DNA of 64,000 nt from TK10-74A sp965263065 (GTDB lineage: Bacteria > Chloroflexota > Dehalococcoidia > Bin125), in the NCBI GenBank assembly GCA_965263065.1, contig CBDHGH010000003.1:1364001-1428000 (forward strand), read 5' to 3'. Each line of letters opens with the position of its first letter. The stretch's first letter is position 1. Below, piece by piece: positions 25,117 through 34,840 of the stretch. Under the pieces are notes generated by a model. The model had not been told where the DNA came from. It saw only the letters and a list, made by a program, of their open reading frames with translations, and searched no databases. The position numbers were made by a program, and so were the translations under genes.

Positions 25117-26205
25117 ATGACCCGATTCGTGGTCCTGTTCGTCATCGGCGCGACGACCGTCGTCCTGGCGGTCGCGGCGGTGAGCCTGATCGGGAGCGGC
25201 ACGTCCGGCGTGGCGACGCCCGAGCCCACGCCCCCCGCTCCGCAGACGGCTGCGACGGCGGAGTCCAGCGCCGGAGACGCGTCCACTCTGCCCGAGCCAG
25301 CCGCGCCCGAGCCGTCGCCCGAGGCGCAGACCGCGACGGCGGAGGCCGGTGCAGGAGATGGCGACGCGCCCGCTGAGGAGGCCGCGCCCGATCCGCCGCC
25401 CGAGGCGCAGACCGCGACGGTGGAGGCCGGCGCAGGAGATGGCGACGCGCCCGCTGAGGAGGCCGCGCCCGATGCGTCGCCCGAGGCGCAGACCGCGACG
25501 GCGGAGGCCGGCGCAGGAGATGGCGACGCGCCCGCTGAGGAGGCCGCGCCCGAGTCGCCGCCCCCGGAGGAAACCACCGCCGCGGACGATGGGGGCGCCG
25601 CTGGTGCGCCGGCCAAGCTGGCCGCCGCCGCCGTGGTCGTTGTGGAAGGGGGTTCCGGATCGGAGTCCGCCTCGGTCAGGGCGACGCCTGTTGCGAAGGA
25701 GCCCACGCCACCGGCGCGAGCCGTCGCCCGAGAGGAGGGACCGGTCGCCGATTCCGGGGGTCGCGGCTCCGTTGCAGGAAGTGTGCATATGTGGCAGGAC
25801 GGCGACCGGACGCTGCGAGTGCGGCTGCAGGCGGATCTGACCATGGGGGCCGACGGGGATATCACGTCGCGGGGCTCCGGCGGTGACGGCGCCGGCGTAC
25901 GGGGCAGCAGCGACCCGCCCAGCACGCAACCCGTATTCCGGTCCGAGTCCGGCGCGCTGATGACGCTGCCCGGCGGGGTCCTGCTGGTGCTCGACGCGAC
26001 CTGGAGCGGGCAACAGGTCGACAGCTTCTTCGCCCGCAATTCGATCGCGAAGAGCCGCGTCTCCGATCTGGGCTTCCTGCCCAATGGGTTCTTCGTGGAG
26101 ACCGCGCCGGGGTTCCCCTCGCTGAACCTGGCGAACGCGCTCGCCGGGCAGGACGGGGTGGAGATCTCCAGCCCCAACTGGTGGACGGAAAGCACGACAC
26201 GGTGA
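25117..26205 (+). CDS. Secreted prodomain-like protein, probable trans-acting partner of the adjacent subtilisin-like protease
   Basis: A 362-aa protein. Residues 1-27 are a hydrophobic leader (RFVVLFVIGATTVVLAVAAV). Residues about 30-200 are low-complexity Pro/Ala/Glu with three 27-residue repeats. The C-terminal 130 residues are folded: LPGGVLLVLDATWSGQQVDSF, DLGFLPNGFFVETAPGF, PSLNLANALAGQDGVEISSP. This resembles the propeptide region normally fused in front of related S8 proteases, which here lacks such a region and starts 40 bp downstream. A role as separate intramolecular chaperone or inhibitor is inference. Confidence 0.7.
   Translation: MTRFVVLFVIGATTVVLAVAAVSLIGSGTSGVATPEPTPPAPQTAATAESSAGDASTLPEPAAPEPSPEAQTATAEAGAGDGDAPAEEAAPDPPPEAQTATVEAGAGDGDAPAEEAAPDASPEAQTATAEAGAGDGDAPAEEAAPESPPPEETTAADDGGAAGAPAKLAAAAVVVVEGGSGSESASVRATPVAKEPTPPARAVAREEGPVADSGGRGSVAGSVHMWQDGDRTLRVRLQADLTMGADGDITSRGSGGDGAGVRGSSDPPSTQPVFRSESGALMTLPGGVLLVLDATWSGQQVDSFFARNSIAKSRVSDLGFLPNGFFVETAPGFPSLNLANALAGQDGVEISSPNWWTESTTR
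25320..25562 (+). repeat. Three 81-bp tandem repeats in the linker
   Basis: Units begin at 25320, 25401 and 25482 and encode EAQTAT(A/V)EAGAGDGDAPAE plus EAAPDxxP. They are nearly identical, so the array is recent. Length is a multiple of three. Confidence 0.9.
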
Positions 26206-26245
26206 CGGACAGGGTCGTCCCGCGATCCACGCGAGGCCCGGTCCG

Positions 26246-29200
26246 GTGAAACGGCTGCGCCCCGCGACCCTCTGCGCCCTCCTCGCCGTGCTGCTCGGCC
26301 TCGTGCTCGACATCGGCGGCGCCGCGACGCAGGCGCTCGTCGCCGCGCCCACGATCGACTCAGTCGCCGCCGCCGATGGCTCGCTCACGGTGACCTGGAC
26401 CGCACCCGCCGGCGTCACGGGCATCACCGCCTACGATCTGCGCCACATCGAGACCAGCGCCGACGAGACGGTGGACGCCAACTGGACCGTCGTCCAGGAC
26501 GTGTGGACCGCCGGCGCCGGCGACCTCACGTCCACGATCGCAGGCCTCGACAACGGCGTCGGCTACGACATCCAGATGCGCACGGTCACGACCCAGGACG
26601 GCGCCTGGTCGGCCACCACCACCGGCGCGCCCCTGATCCCAGGCCCCGCGATCGACGCCGTTCTCGTCGGCGAAACCGCGCTCACCGTGACCTGGACCGC
26701 GCCCGCCGTCGCGACGACGATGGCGATCACGGCGTACGACCTGCGCTACATCAGGACGAGCGCCAACGAGGCCGTGGACGCCAACTGGACCGTCGAGGAG
26801 GAGGTGTGGACCCGCGGGGCGCTCCGCTACGTCCTGCCCGGGCTGAGCAACGGCACGAGTTACGACATCCAGGTGCGGGCCGTCGCCGGGACCAGCGGCG
26901 CATGGTCGGCGACCACGGCGGGCACCCCCGCCGCGCACGGCGGCACGCTGGCCACGGCGACGACGCTGCCCCTTGATACGCACATCGGCGGGACCATCCA
27001 ACCCGGCAGCGATGTCGATGTCTTCAAGTTCGAGCTGACCGAAGCCACGGGCATCATCATCCTGACCCGCGGCGACCTCGACACCGTGGGCGAGCTGCTC
27101 GACAGCGACGGCAACGAGATTGACTCCAACGACGACGGTTACGCGTCGCATGGGGTCCGCAACTTCCTCATCTGGCGCTCGATGCAGGCCGGGACGTACT
27201 ACGTCAAGGTCACCAGCTTCGGCGGCGCGACGGGCGCGTACGTCCTGCAGACCCTGCTGATCCCCGACACGACCGGCCGGTCCGACGCGCAGACGATCGA
27301 ACTTGATGACCTCCGGAACGGGATCATCGACCCAGAGGACGACGAGGACTACTTCACCTTCACCTTGTCCGGGCAGACCGAGCTGCTCATCCGCAGCACG
27401 GGGTCCGTCGATGCCGAGGCGGAACTCCAGGACAGCGGCGGAAACCGCATCGCCTACAACGACGACGGCTTCTTCTCGGGAGTGCAGTTCCGCATCCGCG
27501 CCAGTCTCTCGTCCGGGACGTACTACGTCAGGGTCGCCTCTCTCGATGGCGAGGGCGTATACAGCGTCCTCGTCGAGACCGTCACGGAGCCCGGCAGCAG
27601 CCTGGCGACGGCGCTCCCGCTGAGGCTGGGCGACACCGGTGGCGGGCGGATCGAGCCCGCGAACGACGTCGACTACTTCCGCATCGACGTCAGCGAGACG
27701 ACCTACCTGTTCCTGCGGGCACTGAGCGACGCGGTGGACATCGACGGCGCGGTGCTCGACGCCGACGGCAACCCGGCCGACGCGGCGGTGCACGAGGAGA
27801 CGTTCCTCTTGGGCGGTCCGATCGGTTTCACGATCAGCCACCGCCTCGACCCGGGCACACACTATCTCCGCGTGTCCCGCTCCGGGGGCGCCGGTACCGG
27901 CGCGTACGCGCTGCGTGCGGTCGAAGACGGCGACCTTGCGGGCGTGGTGACCGACTGCACGGCGCTCAGCACCAGCTACCCCGACCCGCTGTACGGATGC
28001 CAATGGGGCCTCGACAACACCGGCCAACTGCGGGGGTCCAGTGGGCAGGACATCCGCGTCGAGGAAGCCTGGGCGGCCGGCCATCTCGGCGCTGGCGTGA
28101 CCGTGGCCGTCGTCGACGACGGCCTGCATCACCCCCACGAGGACCTGCGGCCCAACGCCGACACGGCGCGCAACCACGACTACACGGGGTTGGGCGAGGT
28201 GGCCGGGTTCTTCTCGGATCACGGCACGCCGGTGGCGGGGATCATCGCCGCGCGGGACAACGGCCTCGGCGTGCGCGGCGTCGCGCCCCGCGCCACCATC
28301 TACGGCTTCAACCTCCTCCGGCGCTTAACCGAGGTCAACCGGCTGCACGCCGCGACCCACGAGATGGCGACGACCGCCATCTACAACAACAGCTGGGGCT
28401 GGCCCGATGGGCCGGGGCTGGACACCGTCTCGGACCTCTGGGATCTCGCCGTGGAGCGCGGGATCACGGATGGCTATGGCGGCAAGGGCGTCTTCTACGT
28501 GTGGGCGGGCGGCAACGGGGCGTTGGAGGGAGACAACTCCAACTTCGAGGAGTTCACGAACCACTACGGCGTGACGGCGGTCTGCGCCGTCAACGACCTG
28601 GGCCGCAGGTCCGCCTACTCGGAGGAAGGCGCGAACCTCTGGGTCTGCGGGCCCTCCAGCGACGGCGTTCGGCGGCGCCCGGGAATCACCACGACTGACA
28701 CCTACAACCGCTACAGGGCGACTTTCGGTGGGACGTCCGCGGCCACTCCCGTCGTCTCGGGCGTCGCCGCGCTGGTCCGCGGCGCGAACCCCGGCCTCAC
28801 TTGGCGGGACGTCAAGCTGATCCTCGCCGCGTCCGCCCGCAAGAACGACTCGAGCAACCCAGGCTGGACCACCGGCGCGCGGAAGTACGGCTCCACCAGC
28901 CAGCGCTACGCGTTCAACCACGAGTACGGCTTCGGCGTGGTGGACGCCAAGGCGGCCGTCGACCTGGCCACGAGCTGGACCAACCTGCCGGCCCTGACCG
29001 AGGAGACCCAGGCCTCGGCGGACACGGACCTCGCGATCCCCGACCTCCCGCTCTCCGGCACCCCGGTCACTGTCACGAGCAGCATCACGATCGGCTCGGA
29101 GGTGCAGTTCATCGAGTTCGTCGAGATCAACACGACCCTCGACCACCCCTCCTTCCGGGATCTGGAGATCACGCTGACCTCCCCGTCGGGCACCGTCTCG

Positions 29201-32200
29201 ACGCTGGCCGTTCCACTCGCGCCGGAACTCGTCCTGCTTGAGGGGCTCTTCCCCTTGCACGGCGGCTTCCGCTTCGGCTCCGCCCGGCACCTGGGCGAGG
29301 ACCCGGCTGGGACCTGGACGCTGCGCGTCACCGACCGCACGGCCGAGGATGAGGGCACGCTGGAATCCTGGAGCCTCACCGTCTACGGGCATCGCTCGTC
29401 GCCTGACCCCCCAAGCATCGACGACGTCACGCCCGCCGGCGGCTCGGTCAGAGTCGAGTGGGCCGCGCCGGAGAACCCCGGCGCCTCCCCGACCACGGCC
29501 TACGACGTGCGCTCCATCCGCAGCGATGCCACGGACAAGGCCGACGCCAACTGGCGGGTGGTGCACGACGCCTGGACCGCCGGCCCGCTGACGGCCGAGA
29601 TCGGCGGGCTGACCACCGACATCGAGTACGACGTGCAGGTGCGGGCCGTCAACGCCGCCGGTGACGGTCTCTGGTCGGAGACGAAGACGGGCAAGCCGGG
29701 CGACACGACCACCCACCCCGCCTTCGATGAGGGCGGGACCGCTACTCGGACGGTCGCCGAGAACTCGGCTGCCGGCGTGGACATCGGCGACCCGGTCGCC
29801 GCGACGGATCCCAACAGCGACACGCTCACCTACAGCCTTGGCGGGCCCGACGCCAGCCTCTTCAGCCTGGACAGCAGCGATGGACAGCTCTCGGTCGCCT
29901 CGGGGGCGGCGCTGGACTACGAGAAGCCGGGCAGCTACTTCGTGACCGTCACGGCCAAGGATCCGTCGAGCAATGCCGACACCATCACGGTCACCATCAG
30001 CCTCACCAACGTGGAGGAGGCCGGCACGGTCGTCTTCTCCCACACCGAGTTCCGGGTGGGCGCCGTGCTCCGGATGCGGGTCAACGATCCGGACGGAAGT
30101 GTGCGCTCCGTGACCTGGCAATGGGCCAAGTCTGCCGACCAAAGCGACTGGACGACGATCAGCGGTGTCACCGGAGCCAGCTACACGCCGGTCAGCGCCG
30201 ACGTCGGCATGCACCTCCGCGCGACCGCGACCTACAGCGACGGGGAGGGCTCCGGCAAGAGCGCGGAAGTCGTGTCGGGCGCCCCGGTCGCCGACCAAGA
30301 GTCGACGCTGCAGCTCGCCGTGAACCCGCTCGTTTCCGGCCTCACCCACCCGTGGGGCATCGCCTTCACGCCCGACGGCACGATGCTGTTCACCCAGCTG
30401 CGCGGCGTGCTGAGCAGCCGTCTCCCCGACGGCGCCGTGCAGACTGTCACCGCCGACTTCCGCGACCTGTACGCCAGCGGAGAGACCGGCCTGATGGGCA
30501 TCGTCGTCGATCCCGACTTCGCGACCAACCGCCGCTTCTACACCTGCCAGGGCCACACTGGACGCTTGGTCGAGGTAATCGCCTGGACGATCGACGCCGC
30601 CTACACGACGGCCATCCGCGTCGCCGATCCCCTTGTGGGCGGCATCCCCGCCGGCAGCCGGCATGGGGGGTGCCGGCTGCGCTTCGGGCCCAAGGGCTAC
30701 CTTTGGATCGCGACGGGCGACGCCAAGGTGGGAACGGTCCCGCAGGATCCGCTCTCCCGCGGCGGCAAGGTGCTGCGGGTCGACGCGTCCACGGGCGCGG
30801 GCGCCCCGGACAATCCGGCCGCGCCCTCGCCCGTCTACACCTCCGGCCACCGCAACGTGCAAGGCCTGGCGCTGCGGCCCGGCACGAGCCAGATGTGGTC
30901 GGTCGAGCACGGCCCGACGGTGGACGACGAGATCAACCTGCTGACCGCCGGCGGGAACTACGGCTGGGACCCCGTGCCGGGCTACAACCAGAGCCTCCCG
31001 ATGACGGACCTCGCGAAGTTCCCCGGCGCCGTCGAGGCCAAGTGGTCGTCTGGGGATCCAACGATCGCGACGAGCGGCGGCATCTTCCTGGAGGGCAGCT
31101 GGTGGGGCGACTGGGAGGGGCGCCTGGCCGTGGCGTCGCTCAAGGATGAGTCGTTGCGCCTGTTCGAGTTCAACGCGAACGGCGACCTCGTGAGCGAGAT
31201 CGTCGTCGCCGAACTCGACGGCACGTACGACCGGCTGCGGACGCCGATGATCGGCCCCAACGGCGCCCTCTACGTCGCCACCTCGAACGGCGGGCGCCGC
31301 GACCAGATCCTCATCGTCTCTCCCAACCGGCCACCGGCGTTCGCGGCCCCTACCGATACCCATTCCGTGCCCGAGAACGCCGATCTTTCCACGATCGTCG
31401 CCACGGTCGCCGCCAGCGACCCGAACGAGGATCCCCTCACCTACGAACTGAGCGGCGACGACGCGGCCTCCTTCACGATCCCCGACGCCGACGTCGGGGC
31501 GTTGCGGGTCGCCGGCCCGCTCGACCACGAGACCGCGGGCGTGCTCCGCGTGACCGTCACCGCCACCGATCCGCACGGCGCGAGCGACAGCATCGACCTG
31601 ACCATCCTCGTGACCGACGTCAACGAGGCGCCCGCCTTCCCATCCAGCGACAGCCGGATGCGCCGCGTGGCCGAGGACTCGTCATTCGGTCAGAGCGTCG
31701 GTGACCCCGTCGCCGCCGAGGACGATGACGATGACCCGCTGACCTACACACTGGGCGGGATAAACGCCGCGTCCTTCGGCATCGTCGAATCGTCCGGGCA
31801 ACTGTGGGTTAGCGACCTGCTCAACTACGAGGACAAGTCCCGCTACTCGGTGACCGTCTCCGTGAGCGACCGCCTGGACGACAACGGGGATCCGGACGAC
31901 ATCATCGACGACACCGTCACCGTCGCCATCGTCGTGACCGACGTGAACGAAGCGCCAAAGATCACGGGGCGGGACAACGTCGACTTCGCCGAGCATGGCG
32001 CCGGGACCGTCGCCACCTACGGCGTCACGGACCCCGAGCGCGGCACGGTCGTCTGGGGGCCGCTCGAGGGAACGGATCGCGATGCGTTCACGTTCAGCGG
32101 CGGCGTGCTGCGTTTCAAGACGCCGCCCGACTTCGAGGATCCGACGGACGCGGGCGGGGACAACGAGTACGTAGTGACGCTGCGCGCCTCCGACGGCGAG

Positions 32201-34789
32201 AACAGCGACACGCTGACCGTGATCGTCACCGTCACGAACATCGACGAGACGGGGGCGCTCGCCCTGTCCTCGGAGCAGCCGCAGGTCGGCGCGCTGCTCA
32301 CCACCACGCTGGCCGACCCCGACGGCTCAATCAGGAGCGAGTCGTGGTCCTGGCACCGCTCGACGAACCGCAGCAGCTGGAGCGAGATCAGCGGGGAGAC
32401 GTCGAACAGCTACGCCCCCGTTGCGGCCGACCTCAACCACTACCTGCGAGTCACGGTCGAGTACAGCGACGGGGAGGGCTCGGGCAAGCGCTTGCGGGAG
32501 ACCTCGGACCACCGGACGCAGGCGGCACCGCCGATGAACTACCCGCCGGAGTTCGCCGACACGAGCACGACGCGCTCCGTCGCCGAGAACTCCGGCGAGG
32601 GCGTCACGGTCGGGGACGCGGTCACCGCCACCGACGACAACAACGACCGGCTGACGTACACCCTGGACGACAAGGATGGAGCCCTCTTCACGATCGACGG
32701 CAACGGCCGAATCCGCGTCGGCAAAGGCGCGGTGCTGGATCACGAAGACCCGAACGCCAACTCCTACTCCGTGACCGTCACCGCCACCGACCCCTCCAAC
32801 GCCAGCGACAGCATCCTGGTCGATATCACCGTCACGGACGTGAACGAGGCGCCCGAGGCGGCGCGCGACGACGCCACGACCGTCGAGGACGAGTCGGTGA
32901 CCATCGAGGTGCTCAGCAACGACGACGACCCCGACGCGGGCGATCCCAACGACACCCTGACCGTCTCGCTCCGCTCGCGGCCGACCAACGGCGTCGCGGA
33001 GGTCGATGCTGCCACGAACGACATCACTTACACACCGAACGTCAACTACAACGGCGCCGACAGCTTCACCTACCGGGTGTACGACGGCGCCCTGTACTCC
33101 GGCGACGCCACAGTCGCCGTCACCGTCGACTCAGTGAACGACCCGCCGGCGTTCCCGGCCGCCACGGCGCAGCGCTCCGTCTCGCAGAACGCCCAGCCCG
33201 GCGCGAACGTGGGGCGGGCGGTCAGCGCCACGGACATCGAGGGCGACACGCTGACGTACGAGCTCTCCGGCGCCGACGCGGCCGCCTTCGGCTTCAACGC
33301 GCAGACGGCCCAGATCACGGTGAGGAGCGGCACCGTGCTGGATCCCGAGGTCCAGCCGGCCTACGTGGTCACGGTGACCGCCAGGGAAGAGCGGACGGAT
33401 GCGCTGCTTCCCTTGACCGCCAGCGTCGATGTCACCATTACAGTCACGACCGGTGGCGGCGGCGGCGGTGGTGGCGGCGGCGGTGGCTTCGGCGGGCCCA
33501 TCCTGACGGTGACGGCGGTGGTCGCGGGCGAGTCGGCGCCGGCGAACCTGACCTTCGGCTTCGTCTACACCTGCGCGAACACCCGCGGCGAGCTGCTCTC
33601 CACCCGCACGTTCCCCGTCGCCAGCGGGCGCACCTTCGGGTTGCTCATCGCCGCCGGGCTCTCCTGCTCGCTCGCGGTCAGCGACGATGGCGGCGCGACC
33701 GCGGTCGATGGCCTCTTCACCGACCTCGTCATCCCGCCGGCGGGCCACCGCACGACGGTGACCTTCACCTTCGGCCCGGCTCCGACCACGGTGCCGCTCG
33801 ATGCGGCGACGGTCGTCGAGGACGCGGGCGTCTCGCTGACGATCCCCGAGGGGTCCCGAGACGCCCCCTACGCCGTCCTCCTGGAGACCGACAGCGAGAG
33901 CTGCGAGGCCGCCCTCGACCTCGATGGCGAATCCCTCGCCTGCCACACGGTCACCCTCTTCGACGGCGACGGCGCGGAGGAGACGGACGTCACGCTGCTC
34001 GTCCCCGCCACGATCACGATCACGCTCGACGCCGCGCGCGTTGAGGAGTTGGGCGGGATCGAGGGCGTGCGCGCGGCGCGAGAGCGCGGCGAGCTGCGCA
34101 TGCGCCAGCGCGACGATGCGGACACGCCCTGGGAGGAGCTGCCGTTCACCGTCGGGGAGACCGCCGACGGCGGGGTCGAGATCGTCGTCTCCGTGCAGTC
34201 GTTCAGCGACTTCTCCCTGATCACCGCCCCGCCGCGACTGCAGAAGATCGGGCTGCACGCCGACTGGAACGTCGTTGTGTGGGACGGCGCCGACGGAGCC
34301 AGCATCCCCGACGCCCTCGGCGACATCGCCGGCCAGGTCGACGTGATCTACCAGTGGCTCGCCGAGACGCAGACCTGGCGCAGCCACCGCCCCGCCGGCC
34401 CGCCCATCCTCAGCGCGTTCGACACCTTCACTCGCGGCGCGACGTACTGGATCCGGTCGAGCGAGGCCGTCGAGTGGACGATCGTCGGGGGGCCGGTCGA
34501 GCCGCCGACCGCGGCGCCCATCCGTCTGCACTCCGGCTGGACGGAAGTCGTCTGGCGGGGGGCGGACGGGGCCGGCATCGCCGAGGCATTCGGCGCCGAC
34601 ATCTTCCCGCAGGTCGAAGTGATCTATCGGTGGGCCGGGGAGACGCAGACCTGGGGCAGCTTCCGCCCCGGCGCCCCGGCGTTCCTGAATGCCTTCGACA
34701 CGTTCATCCAGGGCGGGAGCTACTGGATCGCCGTCGCGGAGGCCGTCGACTGGACGGTCGCGACGAGCGGGTCTCCCACGGATCCCTGA
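26246..34789 (+). CDS. Giant secreted protein: FN3, pre-peptidase domains, subtilisin (S8) protease, P-domain, PQQ-sugar-dehydrogenase-like propeller, cadherin repeats, shared tail
   Basis: A 2847-aa extracellular protein starting at GTG. Signal peptide 1-32; FN3 about 35-230; three pre-peptidase C-type beta domains about 240-560 (DVDVFKFELT, EDDEDYFTFTL, NDVDYFRID). S8 protease about 590-910 with Asp624 (VAVVDDG), His659 (DHGTPVAGI), oxyanion Asn715 (YNNSWG) and Ser831 (GGTSAATPVVSG). Convertase-type P-domain about 925-1050; FN3 and cadherin to about 1350. Glucose/sorbosone-dehydrogenase-like propeller about 1355-1695 (THPWGIAFTPDG, SGHRNVQGLALRPG, NYGWDPVPGY). Further cadherin/Ig-like repeats follow, then a Gly-rich hinge about 2403-2416 and a tail ending in two related 80-aa modules (VVVWDGADGA, VVWRGADGAG). 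Both catalytic units look intact. It pairs with the upstream prodomain gene. Confidence 0.85.
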   Translation: MKRLRPATLCALLAVLLGLVLDIGGAATQALVAAPTIDSVAAADGSLTVTWTAPAGVTGITAYDLRHIETSADETVDANWTVVQDVWTAGAGDLTSTIAGLDNGVGYDIQMRTVTTQDGAWSATTTGAPLIPGPAIDAVLVGETALTVTWTAPAVATTMAITAYDLRYIRTSANEAVDANWTVEEEVWTRGALRYVLPGLSNGTSYDIQVRAVAGTSGAWSATTAGTPAAHGGTLATATTLPLDTHIGGTIQPGSDVDVFKFELTEATGIIILTRGDLDTVGELLDSDGNEIDSNDDGYASHGVRNFLIWRSMQAGTYYVKVTSFGGATGAYVLQTLLIPDTTGRSDAQTIELDDLRNGIIDPEDDEDYFTFTLSGQTELLIRSTGSVDAEAELQDSGGNRIAYNDDGFFSGVQFRIRASLSSGTYYVRVASLDGEGVYSVLVETVTEPGSSLATALPLRLGDTGGGRIEPANDVDYFRIDVSETTYLFLRALSDAVDIDGAVLDADGNPADAAVHEETFLLGGPIGFTISHRLDPGTHYLRVSRSGGAGTGAYALRAVEDGDLAGVVTDCTALSTSYPDPLYGCQWGLDNTGQLRGSSGQDIRVEEAWAAGHLGAGVTVAVVDDGLHHPHEDLRPNADTARNHDYTGLGEVAGFFSDHGTPVAGIIAARDNGLGVRGVAPRATIYGFNLLRRLTEVNRLHAATHEMATTAIYNNSWGWPDGPGLDTVSDLWDLAVERGITDGYGGKGVFYVWAGGNGALEGDNSNFEEFTNHYGVTAVCAVNDLGRRSAYSEEGANLWVCGPSSDGVRRRPGITTTDTYNRYRATFGGTSAATPVVSGVAALVRGANPGLTWRDVKLILAASARKNDSSNPGWTTGARKYGSTSQRYAFNHEYGFGVVDAKAAVDLATSWTNLPALTEETQASADTDLAIPDLPLSGTPVTVTSSITIGSEVQFIEFVEINTTLDHPSFRDLEITLTSPSGTVSTLAVPLAPELVLLEGLFPLHGGFRFGSARHLGEDPAGTWTLRVTDRTAEDEGTLESWSLTVYGHRSSPDPPSIDDVTPAGGSVRVEWAAPENPGASPTTAYDVRSIRSDATDKADANWRVVHDAWTAGPLTAEIGGLTTDIEYDVQVRAVNAAGDGLWSETKTGKPGDTTTHPAFDEGGTATRTVAENSAAGVDIGDPVAATDPNSDTLTYSLGGPDASLFSLDSSDGQLSVASGAALDYEKPGSYFVTVTAKDPSSNADTITVTISLTNVEEAGTVVFSHTEFRVGAVLRMRVNDPDGSVRSVTWQWAKSADQSDWTTISGVTGASYTPVSADVGMHLRATATYSDGEGSGKSAEVVSGAPVADQESTLQLAVNPLVSGLTHPWGIAFTPDGTMLFTQLRGVLSSRLPDGAVQTVTADFRDLYASGETGLMGIVVDPDFATNRRFYTCQGHTGRLVEVIAWTIDAAYTTAIRVADPLVGGIPAGSRHGGCRLRFGPKGYLWIATGDAKVGTVPQDPLSRGGKVLRVDASTGAGAPDNPAAPSPVYTSGHRNVQGLALRPGTSQMWSVEHGPTVDDEINLLTAGGNYGWDPVPGYNQSLPMTDLAKFPGAVEAKWSSGDPTIATSGGIFLEGSWWGDWEGRLAVASLKDESLRLFEFNANGDLVSEIVVAELDGTYDRLRTPMIGPNGALYVATSNGGRRDQILIVSPNRPPAFAAPTDTHSVPENADLSTIVATVAASDPNEDPLTYELSGDDAASFTIPDADVGALRVAGPLDHETAGVLRVTVTATDPHGASDSIDLTILVTDVNEAPAFPSSDSRMRRVAEDSSFGQSVGDPVAAEDDDDDPLTYTLGGINAASFGIVESSGQLWVSDLLNYEDKSRYSVTVSVSDRLDDNGDPDDIIDDTVTVAIVVTDVNEAPKITGRDNVDFAEHGAGTVATYGVTDPERGTVVWGPLEGTDRDAFTFSGGVLRFKTPPDFEDPTDAGGDNEYVVTLRASDGENSDTLTVIVTVTNIDETGALALSSEQPQVGALLTTTLADPDGSIRSESWSWHRSTNRSSWSEISGETSNSYAPVAADLNHYLRVTVEYSDGEGSGKRLRETSDHRTQAAPPMNYPPEFADTSTTRSVAENSGEGVTVGDAVTATDDNNDRLTYTLDDKDGALFTIDGNGRIRVGKGAVLDHEDPNANSYSVTVTATDPSNASDSILVDITVTDVNEAPEAARDDATTVEDESVTIEVLSNDDDPDAGDPNDTLTVSLRSRPTNGVAEVDAATNDITYTPNVNYNGADSFTYRVYDGALYSGDATVAVTVDSVNDPPAFPAATAQRSVSQNAQPGANVGRAVSATDIEGDTLTYELSGADAAAFGFNAQTAQITVRSGTVLDPEVQPAYVVTVTAREERTDALLPLTASVDVTITVTTGGGGGGGGGGGGFGGPILTVTAVVAGESAPANLTFGFVYTCANTRGELLSTRTFPVASGRTFGLLIAAGLSCSLAVSDDGGATAVDGLFTDLVIPPAGHRTTVTFTFGPAPTTVPLDAATVVEDAGVSLTIPEGSRDAPYAVLLETDSESCEAALDLDGESLACHTVTLFDGDGAEETDVTLLVPATITITLDAARVEELGGIEGVRAARERGELRMRQRDDADTPWEELPFTVGETADGGVEIVVSVQSFSDFSLITAPPRLQKIGLHADWNVVVWDGADGASIPDALGDIAGQVDVIYQWLAETQTWRSHRPAGPPILSAFDTFTRGATYWIRSSEAVEWTIVGGPVEPPTAAPIRLHSGWTEVVWRGADGAGIAEAFGADIFPQVEVIYRWAGETQTWGSFRPGAPAFLNAFDTFIQGGSYWIAVAEAVDWTVATSGSPTDP

Positions 34790-34840
34790 GGATCGGCGGT
34801 GGGAGTGCCCCGCCGCCGCGGCTGTGCCAGCATGTTGGAC

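Noticed and set aside
28325..31576. 1083-codon open frame antisense to the giant protease gene
   Set aside because: No signal, motif or ribosome-binding site; a shadow of the real gene on the other strand.
33450..33495. Poly-Gly codon run in the giant protein as an assembly artefact
   Set aside because: The reading frame stays open and the partial homolog at 59192 has a matching Gly-rich hinge at the same place.
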